Shown one piece after another: positions 52,258 to 62,759 of a DNA stretch of 64,000 nucleotides (position 1 is the first letter of the stretch; each line of letters begins with the position of its first letter). Origin of the DNA: Gnetum montanum (Eukaryota; Streptophyta; Gnetopsida; Gnetales; Gnetaceae); assembly GCA_015680685.1 (NCBI GenBank), contig MNCI01013583.1, positions 666,604 to 730,603 of the forward strand, read 5' to 3'. Both the position numbers and the translations under genes were made by a program. The notes below the pieces were generated by a model. The model was not told the origin of the DNA, did not search any database, and saw only the letters and a program-made list of their open reading frames with translations.

Positions 52258-53028
52258 ATGGAGAAGGATTTACCTTTTGAGTTGGTAACTTCAAAATGGA
52301 ATGTAGAGCTTGTTGATGATTCCTTTAAAGAGGAGAAGTTATTGGAATTAGGAACTTCTATTTGGGATCTTGAACCTTCAAGCTTTGATGAGATTGGATA
52401 GACACATGTTGAGGATCAAGTTGAATTAAAGATCTATGGGAGAAGCCATGAGGAGGTATGTGATTCTAAGATTTACCTTGTTGATAGCAGTAATATCTCT
52501 CATGTTGAAGCTAGTGTCATGGATGCTAGTATTTCACTTCAGATTAGTAGTGGTTTGTTCAATGGTAATGATGAGCATCATGATCATTGTGATGAGAATG
52601 AGAGTCATGTGGTCACTTTTGATGCAATTTTTAGTGAGAGGAAGACTAATAATTGTAATTTTTTTGATGATGATGGCTATTAGCATAGCCATTGTGAGAA
52701 GATCATTATTGAGGTTGGTAAAGATGTTTATAATGATATGATTTTCTAGAATTTGGAGATGCTTGCTATTGATTATAGAAATTATGAATTTGTCAAATGT
52801 GTTGATGACCTTGATTATCTTAGTTGTGAAATGGATGAGCAAGATGAAGACAATCTACATCATATTGTTGATTGTAAAAGGAAGCTAAGTGGTAGTCTTC
52901 CAAACACCAAGAAGAAGAAGGTGAAAAAAAGAAAAAAGAATAGAAGAAGAAAAGTTGGATTGATGAGATCTAATCCTTTTGAATTTCCTTACTTAGCATT
53001 CATTACAGGTCATGAAAGAAACACATAG
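52258..53028 (+). pseudogene. Acidic then basic accessory protein of the LTR element, unknown
   Basis: From ATG at 52258 one frame runs 257 codons to the stop at 53026-53028, with three internal stops. The first 200 residues are acidic (Asp, Glu, Ser, His; for example NGNDEHHDHCDENESHVV). They are followed by YLSCEMDEQDEDNLHHIVDC and a strongly basic cluster TKKKKVKKRKKNRRRKVG, which could be a nuclear localisation or nucleic-acid-binding signal. It ends near SNPFEFPYLAFITGHERNT, about 340 bp before the 3' LTR. I do not recognise the family. The place corresponds to that of extra ORFs in some plant LTR elements. Confidence 0.45.
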
Positions 53029-53554
53029 AATATGATGCTTTCAAGATGGAAACATAATGAAGCCTTTGAGGGTAAAGACTAGATCCACTCTTCTTTCATG
53101 TAATTATTTATTTTGATGTAAGCAAAAAGTTAAGCTAATGTATGTATATGTATTTATGTGTGTCATGCATACATTTTGTTATGTGTTTATGTGTGTTTGT
53201 GATATAAGTTTTGGATGATAGACATAAAATGTTGTGAGCTCTAACCATTCCATGTATGTTTTGCTTTGGTTTGTGTGTGAATAGTGGTATATGTGAGGAG
53301 GAGATAAATATTCCAAGTGTAAGGACCTCTTGTATGTGAATTAAGAGTCTTTTTATGAAGGAGGGTGTTGATGTGAATATCAAACAGGTTAATGTATATC
53401 CTCTCCAATGATGGGTCTTTTCCTTGAGTTTTGGCATGTTTCAACATGCTTTGGGACTATTTTGATAAATCTAGGAGATTTTGAGGTCAATGGGGACTTG
53501 TTTAAAGGTGTCTGGAGGTTCCAAACCTCAAAAAAAATCTTGACATGTTTGGAG

Positions 53555-53730
53555 AGATGTATCCTCTAGGAGCAAGACATGCCCTCCATGCTCAAGACAT
53601 CTCCTACAAAACATCTTACATGTCTACAACACATCTCCTCTATCTTCAAGACATCTCCCCCAACTGCAAGACATATCCTCTATAAACTAGTTACTTTTAG
53701 GCAAGATGTCTCATTCTCCTCCAAGACATC
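53555..53730 (+). repeat. Phased AGACATC motif array
   Basis: Motif starts at 53555, 53575, 53595, 53609, 53618, 53629, 53649, 53669, 53704 and 53724. Steps are mainly 20 bp, with 9, 11, 14 and 35 elsewhere. All CpG forms have become AGACATC or AGATGTC. Confidence 0.7.
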
Positions 53731-53819
53731 TTGTATAGACATGACACAATTTCCTATGGATTTTTAAAAATTCAAATTTTGAATTTAAAGAGGGAAGATA
53801 AAGAGATAGGAGGAAAGGA

Positions 53820-53827
53820 TATAAATA
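53820..53827 (+). promoter_or_regulatory. LTR TATA box
   Basis: TATAAATA, about 90 bp after the last motif of the phased array. Confidence 0.55.
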
Positions 53828-54150
53828 GACCTCTTAGGCCTTCATTTTGATAAAGAGATTCTAGGGTGAGAGAGGTGAGTTGAGAGAAGAGAGTAGAGAG
53901 AAAGGTAGAGTCATGGCTAAGTACCTTGATCATCATCCATGTGAGAGTGTATCTTTTTATTGAGTGTATGTGAGAATTTGATTGAATTTTTGGTCTATGC
54001 TTGGGAATTTATGCTTCCTTTTAACCATAAATTCTCTAATTAAGAAAGAATAAAGCTTTCATTTTCTTTTCTTATTCAAATTTACTATTTTTGGATAATT
54101 GAGAGAGCTTGGTTTGTGGAATCCAAGGAAGCTCCTCATCAGGTGGCCAA

Positions 54151-54899
54151 GTGCTTTTATGTATTGCTTCATTCAAATCTAATAACTTATTATTACCTAT
54201 TCCATAACTTGATGTAGGGTGTTGGAACCCTTAAATATTTGTAACATAAGAACACATGAAAACATATAACCAATTAAAACTTTATAACCTAGTATTGTTC
54301 ATTAAAATCAAACTCCAAGTAAAAGAAATCACCTTTAAGTTCATTGTAATGATTGAACTTGAACCATAAAGATTCATTGGTGTCCTCATTTCCTTCGTTT
54401 TGATCTCTAATCCTTTCCAAGTAGGTTCTTTTTCCATCCATCATGACTTTAACATTAACATTAACCTAGAAACCTCCATCTACTCTCTAGAAACCTTGTA
54501 GTTACTGAATGGATTTTTTTTGTCCTTCTTGAAAAATGTTAAAATGGCTTAGAACTTTGGATGTTGTATTGTAAATAGTGGATCTTTTTATATGTGTGAC
54601 AAATAAAGAGCTAATATCATTGGATCAGCAAAAAGCATGTTGAGTCATTAATGACTAAATTTGAAGACTTGTAAGAGGTCCACTTAAATGCCAATAAGAA
54701 CGAATCCACATTAGAAACCTAATTGCTACAACCACAACTAGAATACTATCCTAGGCTTAGCACAGTACTCAGAAAATGGAAAGTCTTTGATTGTAGAATA
54801 CAATAGTCTAGAACTTCATGTGCATTAAGGATGTAGCTTATAGATTGAGGTATAGATTATTTGTAACAATGGTAAAGTGCTTGTTAACTATTGAAAAGA
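54151..54899. other. Unassigned DNA before LINE 1
   Basis: No recognised motif. It may hold the decayed LTR end and the 5' part of LINE 1. Confidence 0.35.
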
Positions 54900-55099
54900 A
54901 GTTAGGCTTAGGCTTTTGCTTATCCACAAAGAATTCTGACCTTGAAAGCCAACAATCTTACCTTGACAATAGTGTTTCAAAAGCAAGCAATTATTTTCCA
55001 TCTTTAGCCCAACTATTTTTGAAAAATAATTTTTAATATATATTAACTATTCATATTATAATATAAACAAGAAAAGATAAAGTGCATGCCAGAATGTTA

Positions 55100-55190
55100 A
55101 AGCTATTGTTATCATCATGAAGACCATGTTATTGGAATTTGTCCTATTCTAAATAAAAAAGATATTCATGAGAAAAAATACAATAATTTT
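55100..55190 (+). pseudogene. LINE 1 ORF1 tail with zinc-knuckle remnant
   Basis: Reads YCYHHEDHVIGICPILNKKD and then a stop at 55190. LINE 2 has CNYFHYEDHVIEICP in the same place, giving C-x2-(Cys to Phe)-x4-H-x4-C, so the ancestor had a CCHC knuckle. Plant L1 elements commonly end ORF1 in this way; the domain binds element RNA. Confidence 0.6.
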
Positions 55191-55589
55191 TTAAAAAGAT
55201 AAATAATGGTAATTTTTAGCAAGCAAAAATCAAATCTTCCTTAAAAAGTTCAAAATCTTTTACTAATCATTTTAATTCTAAAGGTTCTAGTAAACTTTTG
55301 ATATCTAAAGAGAATTTTTCTTTAGAAAAAAGAAATTTTTAGCAACAACCAGTAATAGAAATACTAATGCAGATGAATTTCACCCAATGCAAGATAAAAA
55401 GAAGAGGCATGTAAATATTGCTTTCAATTTAGAAACTTCAAAGGTATCTCATTTTCTTTCCACTTCTACTATTGTGTCAAATGTGTTTTTATTAAACAAT
55501 GTTTTTTCACTCATTAATGACATGGATTGTGAGACAAATGTTGAGCTAAAAAAGTCAAGGAAAGGGGCCTCTTCCCCCACATTTCAATG

Positions 55590-56020
55590 TTAGTTTTATC
55601 ATAGAATGTTTGGGGCCTTTTTAATGGGTCCCAAACAAAGTTTAAATTAACATTTATCTTCAGCTTTTTTTTTCCTGCAAGAAATTAAGATTTAGCTCAT
55701 GATATTAGTTTTTTTTAGACAAATAGATTTTTAAAAACTTTATTATTTTTTCTACTACTCACGATGTTAATAACGGAGGTGTTGTTATTCTTGTTAATAA
55801 AAATTGGACTAGAAAAATTTTAAATTCTAGTTTTGATAATCTTGGAAGAGTTATTTTAGTTATTTATCATTGTAAAAAAGATGACTTTGAACTCTATAAT
55901 ATTTATGCTCCTAATAATTTGAAAGATCGATTAGAGATTTGGAAAAATATTCTATCTCTACCTAAAGTTCTTTGGATTATTGGAGATGCTTTCAATATAG
56001 TTGAAGTTATTTAGATAAAC
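55590..56020 (+). pseudogene. LINE 1 endonuclease domain
   Basis: An apurinic-type endonuclease that nicks the target for reverse transcription. Motifs: FLQEIKI (metal-binding Glu), NNGGVVILVNKNWTRKILNS, DDFELYNIYAPNNLKDRLEI and LWIIGDAFNIV, the last corresponding to GDFN with Ala-Phe instead of Phe. The start SWNVRGLN-like sequence is decayed near 55600. Confidence 0.8.
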
Positions 56021-56789
56021 CTGGTGGCCTTCCTCCTAGTATGGCTTCTAAAAAAAATAGTGCAATTTCAAAGAAAAATATTTTCTTTTTGATGTTAGCT
56101 CTTTATTCCCATCTCATTTAAATAAGAAGCATTATATTTGGTATAATTATCAATAAGGAAATAATAGAATTTACTGTTAAAGTTTCCTTTTGGAAGCCTA
56201 CAAGGACAATAGAAGTGCTCATAGATGCTACTTTGTCAAATCATTTTCCTATTGACATTTTTCTCTCTAGAATTAATTCTTCTTCCTTTTGAACGAATAA
56301 GCTTTTTTGTATAAATACTATATTTTGAAGTATTTATAAATGTAGAAAAAAAGCTTACTAGTGATATTGGTTGGATTAATTAGTGGCAATGAACTACTTG
56401 TATAGTTAGAAATTATGCTAGATGGGTTGGAAAGTAATTTGCTAAGTGTAAACATTGAACTAAAGAAAATCTTGGAGAATTTGTAAATCAAATGCAAATT
56501 ATTTTAGAACATAATCTCTTTGATTTTAAATTTAAATAGCCTTGGCTAAAGCTCATTATGCTAAATAATGTTGGGATGTTTTTTAAGTTAAAAGTGTTCT
56601 CACTAAAAGTTGCAAGAAATTTTTTAAATTTCTAAAAGGAAATGGTTAAGTACCTAAACTAGAATCACTTTAAATAAATGATTCCATTTTTAAAGATTAT
56701 GAGAGTATTAAGAGTTTTTTACCAAATTATTCTTTTTCTATTTTTCTTTTGAAGGTTTTAGCAAGGAATTCGAAACCTTTAGTATGCAT

Positions 56790-57221
56790 ATTCCTCATCT
56801 TATAATAGAAATGCATTGACATATTCTTGAAGTAGAAGTTATAGTAGAAGAAATTAAAGCGATGACCTTTAGGTTAGTAGATGGTAAAGCTTCAGGTTTT
56901 GATGGTTTTCTATTGAATTTTTTAAAAAGTATTGAGACATTATTAGAGATAATCTCTTTCATATTTTTCAAGAAGCTATTAAAAAAGCTTCTCTTGGTAA
57001 AAGTATTAATAAAGGTATGATTCATTTTCTTCTTAAGAATGGAGACCTTCAACATGTTGGTAATTGGAGGCCTATTACTCTTCTTAATAATACTTATAAA
57101 AGTTTAGCTAAGTGCATGCCTTGTCAAATTCAAAAGGTTATTGAAGATATCATTAGACCTAAGCATCCTAGTGTTGTTAAAGGTAGACATATCTTAAATA
57201 ATGGTATTGTAGCTTGGGAGG
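56790..57221 (+). pseudogene. LINE 1 reverse transcriptase, N-terminal part
   Basis: VEEIKAMTFRLVDGKASGFDGF, a frameshift, then IRDNLFHIFQEAIKKASLGK, GMIHFLLKNGDLQHVGNWRP, ITLLNNTYKSLAKCMPCQIQ and VVKGRHILNNGIVAWE. These follow the standard L1-type order (KAPGPDGF, NWRPISLLN..YK). The reading frame is cut by the solo LTR after 57221. Confidence 0.85.
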
Positions 57222-57961
57222 TGATGAAGTGTCATTAAGTCGATGCGTCGACGCGGCCCCATCAATGCAGCCTTGCTACGTTGATGCGGCCCCGTTTATG
57301 CAGCCATCTATCTTGGGCTATAAATAAGAGGGCCCTCCGCCTCATTTAGGATCCTTTTGTCATTTTGCAGCTAGGCTCTTTCAGTTTGTCTCCATAGGAG
57401 TTAGAATATTTTTCCCAGTGCATGCCCGTAGTGTGATGCTTGTAATTGTACGAAACCTTTATTCGAGTGTGATGTACTTGGACGTGCACATGATCGAAAA
57501 TAAAGATCGAGATTACTTCATCATTGCAGCATTCACTTAGTTTAACTATTTAATTTAATTGTTAATTGTCTTGTGTTATTTATTGCTTTCTTAGTTAATA
57601 TTTATTTATCATCATTTACTATTCCTGTTGTTAAATGCGGAATGAGTACGACTTAATCANGATACTCATCGCACTTAGGCTAGCTTAGACTTCATTTCCT
57701 ATTGCTCATTAGTTTAATTAATATTATCTTCCATTGTCTCTAGGAGTAGCATTAATTTAGGATCACATCATACGCCTCACTCTAGACTAAACCATACGTG
57801 ACAGAGCAAACACTAGTCCAGGTGGGAAGACAACGAACTGCGATCAACGTGTAACTATCTAGATACCACAACTAGCCTATCCGTGGAGTTCGACTGGATC
57901 GTGCGTGAACGCTCATATTCATATGGTTGAGTGTAGGGGTACCTAGCTGCTCATTAGGAGG
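57217..57961 (+). repeat. Nested solo LTR with perfect 5 bp target duplication
   Basis: The LTR (57222-57956) begins TGATGAAGTG and ends CTGCTCATTA, the last CA having become TA. GGAGG flanks it at 57217-57221 and 57957-57961. It is a close relative of the solo LTR at 5318, but the segment between ACTTAATCA and ACTCATCGCAC is replaced by a single N (57660), hiding about 120 bp. A TATA box lies at 57319-57326 and a GCGTCGACGC palindrome at 57245-57254. It interrupts the LINE 1 reverse transcriptase. Confidence 0.9.
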
Positions 57962-58640
57962 GAATGCAGTGGGCTTCTGATACTAACCAAGACATTGCTT
58001 TTATTAAGTTAGATTATGTCAAGCTTATGGTAGGATTGAATGAAATTTTATTATTTCTTGTTTCTATAAACTACGATTTGATGATTATTTTATTTTTCTT
58101 GTCTGTATCTTGCTCATAGATGCTAATGCTAAAGTTGTTATTAATTTTGGATTAAGTTTTTTCTTTTTTCTTTACTATTAGTTCATGAAGGTTATCCTAT
58201 AGCTTTCTATCCTTTTATTCTTCTTGCAAACTTTCTTTCACATAATCTACATATGATCTACAAAGAAATTTCTTTAAAAGAATTTCAATTGATAATCAAG
58301 GTACACAATTGCTTAACATGCACTTTGCAGATGATTCTTTTATGATTAATAATTCTCTACAACATATCAACACTTTTTTAGCTAGAGTGAAGGATTATAG
58401 TGCTCTTGAATTAGTTGGCAAAAATATACTATTTATTGTAATGGCAATATTGATAAGTGGATTACTCTCAAGCCTTAGAAAATCTTGAAGAAAGATTCTG
58501 TCTTCAAAATTTTAGAAATATCTCTTAGCCTAATCTTACTATTTTGTGGAATTATGTAGTTGATAAAATTGAAAAAAAAACTTGATAAATGAAAATAAAA
58601 AAAGCTCATTGTTTTCTACTATGTTTGATGGCTCATCGTG
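57962..58640 (+). pseudogene. LINE 1 reverse transcriptase, C-terminal part
   Basis: Resumes with MQWASDTNQDIAFIKLDYVK in the phase in which the first part stopped. The catalytic FADD motif is at 58324-58335 (MHFADDSF). Near 58550 LWNYVVDKIEKKLDK followed by KAHCF corresponds to the thumb region. Several frameshifts occur between. Confidence 0.8.
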
Positions 58641-59607
58641 ATCCATGTCACTATCATTATTATTATCAAGTGGCATTGGCAAAAACAACTACATTTTCTT
58701 TAGCGTATCAATGGTAGCCTAGAACTAGAGCTTCTTCTTTTTCATAGCTGAAGAAGGAAAACTTAGTGGATGCTACACATGGATGTCTTCCAGCCTCCAT
58801 TGGCCCTTTCTCATTCTTTCACATATTTTCACATCTACATTAGATGAGACTAAGCTTGCTTAATGATCATTGTTTATTTCTTTATTTGTTTGTATTTCAT
58901 GAATCTTTTCTTTGATCAATACTATGTATGTGTCTCCATTTCTTGATGTTGGATATTATCCACCACGGTATTTGCCTCTCCATATATATGCTTGCTTTTG
59001 TAAACATCTTTTCAAGATTAAGCTAGTTTTGTTAATCTCTCTCTTTCTTTTTATTGATTTTGGCTAAGGTTTTGGTGGAAAAACCAATTATCAGCCTAAT
59101 CTAAGAGAGTCCTTTGGTAAAATAATTTTATGATCATAACCCTTGGCTAAGAGATGAGCTTTTACATAGGAATTATTATTTGTGAAAGTTCAACTAATTT
59201 GTAACCTAAGCCTTGTTCTTGGAAAATCAATTCTCAATTAATCAATTTGAGATTTTTTGATTTGAAAAATATAAAAAATTCTTTTAACCAAATAATAAAT
59301 ATATAGCTAAACTAGTATGGAATATCAATATACAAATTTATGTTAGTGGTCAAATATCTCTTTGTTTATTTTTATGTTACCCTATAATTTGTAGTAACTT
59401 CACATCTTATCCCAAATCCCAAATTTTTATTTGCTTCCATCTAATGTAATCCACAATTAGAAATGATAGTTCATTAATTTTAAAAATGGGATCATGGCCA
59501 CATTTGGTATTGTTAGATACATGCCATGTAACTATCAATCCATGTATTTACAAAATTGATATCACTATTTCTACCAAGTTGAAAATCTCAAATCACTTTG
59601 GAATGCC
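58641..59607. other. Unassigned AT-rich DNA
   Basis: May include the decayed 3' end of LINE 1. No poly(A) tail or target duplication was identified, and no gene is seen. Confidence 0.35.
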
Positions 59608-60480
59608 ACTGTCATCGTCATCATGATCCTAGCCTTGTCCCAATAATGAGGTGTTAGCCTAGTGATATGAGTCTTGGCTTGTGTGTGTGTATGAGGGGTG
59701 GGAGGTGGGTTGCCGCAGTGTGGGCAGGGGGAGTGGGCAAGGATGGGGAGAAGGGGATCACACATTCGATTCTACTACATAGCACTGAGTTATAAACTTC
59801 TATAAATTTTGGGGTGTACCTATGTTTCATTTATTTTGGGTTCCAACACCCCATCCTAGCCTTGTTCCAATAAAATGAGATCAAATACATGAGTTCATTT
59901 CCACCTAAATGGCTAGATCTTTATTTATTTGTAGTTTCTTCAAATCATCTTCCATTGTATTTTCCCATGTCTTCTTTGGTCTTCCATTCGGTGGCAAATA
60001 GCAACCTTTATTTATAGACTCATTATCTAATCTTTTTTGCACATGTCCAAACCATCTAAGCCATCATTCTTGTAACTTATCTTAAATAAAAGCCACTCCA
60101 AGACTTTGTCTAATGTCTATATTATGTAATTTATCTCTTCTAATAACATTCAATATTTATCGAAGCATTAGCATTTCTACTACATTGATTTGTTGTTGAT
60201 GCCTTTTTTGTACTACCTAGCATTTAGCACCATATCAGATAGTAGGCCTAATTGTAATCCTATAAAATTTTCTCTTTAATTTTATTAGTGTTCTTTTATC
60301 ACATAGAACACCACTAACTTTACAACACCATAAATCTTCTAATTTTTTCTCATTTTATATTTTAAAGATTTGCATACTTATTCTTTAAATTCTTGAGTTT
60401 TGAATACCCTATAATCATTGCAAACTTGCAACTTCCTCTTTTTGGATGTAATAAAGGAAAATTTTTTATGTAATATTTTG
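59608..60480 (-). mobile_element. RTE-type LINE 3' end, containing a SINE
   Basis: On the minus strand: RKFYRITIRPTI, YGAKC, VVEMLMLR, RRDKLHNIDIRQSLGVAFI, LRWFGHVQKRL, NGRPKKTWENTMEDDLKKLQ, INKDLAI. These match the C-terminal end of RTE-clade ORF2 (FYRTVVRPALLYGSECW...RLRWFGHVQRR...GRPKKTW). The 3' UTR and its CATGATGACGATGACAG tail end at about 59608, interrupted by a SINE at 59647-59852. The 5' part is missing. Confidence 0.85.
59647..59852 (+). mobile_element. SINE inserted in the RTE 3' tail
   Basis: About 206 bp flanked by a near-perfect 21 bp target duplication (ATCCTAGCCTTGTCCCAATA at 59626-59645, one base changed at 59853-59872). It has an A-box TAGCCTAGTGA (59655-59665) and a B-box-like CATTCGATTCT (59763-59773), consistent with a tRNA-derived SINE. 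The boxes are 108 bp apart instead of about 40, because a G-rich stretch beginning (GT)n lies between them. Without the insert the RTE tail reads through. Confidence 0.75.
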
Positions 60481-60800
60481 ATATTTTTAATGATAAGTGT
60501 GACTATGATGTATTGATGAAGTTAGGGATTTTGGAATTTAGTTAATTAGATTTTATGCTTATGGACTAAGTTTTCTTGTTTATGGAAATTAAGCATTTTG
60601 TACTTAACACTTATTTACTATTTAGGCAATCCATGTTAATCTTTCTATGATCCAATATTATGGATGTGCTATCATGCAATCAAGCATAGAGGATGAAATT
60701 TTGTTTAAGTTTTACACATAACCAAGAATACAATGATGAAAATGAGTGTTTTAAGAAAGAAATCCAAATAAAAAGATGATGAAATATTTGATATGAAGGA

Positions 60801-60828
60801 CTACGATATCATAAATGTGATATCGTAG
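60801..60828. repeat. Inverted repeat in element D U3
   Basis: CTACGATATCA (60801-60811) and TGATATCGTAG (60818-60828) pair perfectly around a 6-base loop, 49 bp upstream of the TATA box. Confidence 0.8.
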
Positions 60829-60876
60829 CTTATTATACAATGTCATAGATATGATGTAGTGGGTCATGGTCATGCC

Positions 60877-60884
60877 TATAAATA
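60877..60884 (+). promoter_or_regulatory. Element D LTR TATA box
   Basis: TATAAATA in GCCTATAAATACAAGCCC, same context as in the element C LTR. Confidence 0.65.
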
Positions 60885-61643
60885 CAAGCCCATTGTCATG
60901 TTAGAGGATAGAGTTTTTTTCCAATACCTAGAGAAATTGTTACAATTTATTTTTGTATAGTTAGAGTTAGTTGTGAATGCCCACATTATGGTGATTAACA
61001 GTTGTACAACATCTTTATTCAAGTATATTATTCTTGAACAAAATTCATAAATGACAATAATGATTAAGATTGTTCTTCATCATTGAAGCATATCATATAG
61101 AATAGATTTACTTTCTTATGTTATTTACATTTACTATGTCATTTTCATTTCCTAAATCATTTAATATTACCATGTTCATTAGTAAATGTGGAATAAGTAC
61201 GTCTGATTTCAAGTGTAAAATATAATTTTTTGATAACCTAGTATTGACTTTGCTTGATTCGCTCAGTAGTGAAGTTAGTTGGTAACCCTAGTAATAATTA
61301 CATCAACCCAAGACACGTATAGAAAATCAAGAATGAATACTTATCACCAATAGACTAGAATAGTTTTATATTTCTATTGTACTTAGAGATAGAATCTATA
61401 ATCGCTTCCATTATGTTTTATCTTTAACATATGTAGAGTCACATAACATTTTATCATATGCCTCACTAAGAGCTAAACCATACATTTTGCACTTCACTAA
61501 CTCTAAGTGAGAAGACAATGATCGTAAACTTCTTATCAACTAATTAGTATACTTACATTGTCTATCCATAGATTATGATTTGATCACACATTAATGCATG
61601 TTATTTGTATTGTTAAGTGTTGGAATCCTCTATCATTCATCAT

Positions 61644-61661
61644 TGGTGTTGTTGCCAGGGT
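61644..61661 (+). other. Element D primer-binding site (tRNA-Asp type)
   Basis: TGGTGTTGTTGCCAGGGT, one base after the LTR. It differs from TGGCGCCGTTGCCGGGGA by transitions only (apart from the last base), as expected from methyl-C decay. Confidence 0.65.
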
Positions 61662-61792
61662 TGTGTCAATGTTTGCTAGTTAGTTGATCTTACACAGTTT
61701 GTTGTCTCAAGTATTACCAAGTCTACCTTTTATAGTTAGAATAATTTTTTTAAAAAACATATACACATTTAAGTGTTAACAAACTTTTAAAA

Positions 61793-62740
61793 ATGGCTTC
61801 CATACCTAAAGTGAAATCTCCACTTATTATTACTCTTAATGAAAGTAATGACAAAAACTATAATAAAGAAAATTAAAGTGAACTAATGCAAATAAGAATA
61901 TCATATGCTTATACTAATCCTTATTATCTTGATTGCACATTCATTTTCCACTAGGATGAACAATTCAAATGCAAAGCAAAATGCTTAGCACCATCTATGC
62001 TCCAAGTAGCCCTTTTGAGAATAAATCTTGGCCATGCACAAGAAGGGTACCAAGTTACCAAGAACATGACTAGGCCATATCATCCAACAAAAGCTCAAGT
62101 AAGAAGGGATGCTATTATGGTAGTAAAATATAAACAAGAGAAAGGAAAAAGGGCATCATAAATGATTATCCTTACTGAGAAAGAAGATGAGTTATATGAA
62201 GTTGAAAGGTCTCACCAAACTCATAGATCTAGTTCTCAAACAACATTCATATGTATTGCAGATTGTGTAAAGACAAATTCATGTTTAGCTCTTGTAGAAA
62301 TTCCTTGAATAGATGAGGCAAACTCCAAACTTAGGGGGAATTCAAGACCTAAGACCTCCATTAGATCTAGAAGAGATGAATCAAGAAGTCATACAAGGAG
62401 AACTAGCTGACATCATTCTTTAACTTTGTCATCCTCTTCATCACAATTATCAATAGACTTTGATAGGATAGAACAAATATTAAGGGATCATGATAGAGAA
62501 AGGAGAAGGGATCATGAGAGACATGCCAACAGAAAAAGATATCATGATGAAGAAGAAGATAGAGAGAGAGGAATTATACATGAGAGAAGAAAACATTATG
62601 AACATTGGAAGGGTCATCACAACAACAAAGCATACAAACTTTAAGATTATGAAGAACCCCTACTGACTACCCAAAGTATGTTTAACATACAGAAAGTAGT
62701 GTACATACCTATAAGGTATTTAAGGACATTATTTTAAGGA
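61793..62740 (+). pseudogene. gag N-terminal region, element D
   Basis: Starts MASIPKVKSPLIITLNESND at 61793, 132 bp after the primer site. It continues with CTFIFH, CLAPSMLQVALLRINLGHAQ and MTRPYHPTKAQVRRDAIM, the N-terminal block shared with elements A, B and B2. Then a strongly charged stretch (62470-62610) has RDHDRERRRDHERHANRKRY, EEEDRERGIIHERRKHYEHW. After YEEPLLTTQSMFNIQKVVYI the similarity ends at about 62740, where LINE 2 begins. Only a few stops are present, so this is the best preserved N-terminal gag in the window. Confidence 0.75.
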
Positions 62741-62759
62741 TGAAGAATTAATTCTAGAG

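Larger units (their letters stand above)
51960..54150 (+). mobile_element. 3' end of an unidentified LTR element with accessory ORF
   Basis: Plus-strand coding-like sequence, a polypurine tract (53351-53365, TTTTATGAAGGAGGG) and an LTR starting TGTTGATGTGAA at 53366. No pol is present to place the family. The LTR shares its module and motif array with element G and with the copia-like LTR at 50607 but differs elsewhere. Confidence 0.5.
53366..54150 (+). repeat. 3' LTR of the unidentified element
   Basis: Starts TGTTGATGTGAA after a polypurine tract. It contains the shared module (53424-53531), the motif array (53555-53730) and a TATA box at 53820-53827 (GATATAAATAGACC). The right end is not determined; similarity to other copies ends after the array. 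Confidence 0.55.
54900..58640 (+). mobile_element. LINE 1, L1-type, interrupted by a solo LTR
   Basis: Plus-strand order: ORF1-like tail with a knuckle remnant (55100-55190), endonuclease (55590-56020), reverse transcriptase (56790-57221), the nested solo LTR (57222-57956) and the rest of the reverse transcriptase (57962-58640). LINE 2 at the right end of the window matches it from the knuckle to the region after the endonuclease. It is decayed, with many stops and frameshifts. The start is uncertain. Confidence 0.8.
60514..61642 (+). repeat. Element D 5' LTR
   Basis: A 1129 bp LTR from TGATGAAGTTAGG to CTATCATTCATCA, followed by a primer site. U3 has an inverted repeat with 11 bp perfect arms (60801-60828) and a TATA box at 60877-60884. 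It aligns with the other family LTRs in the R/U5 part (TTTATTCAAGTATATTATTC and the TGGTAACCC segment). Confidence 0.8.

Noticed and set aside
52436-52842. Met/Ile-rich frames of about 100 codons on both strands
   Set aside because: They are shadows of the acidic ORF at 52258-53028.
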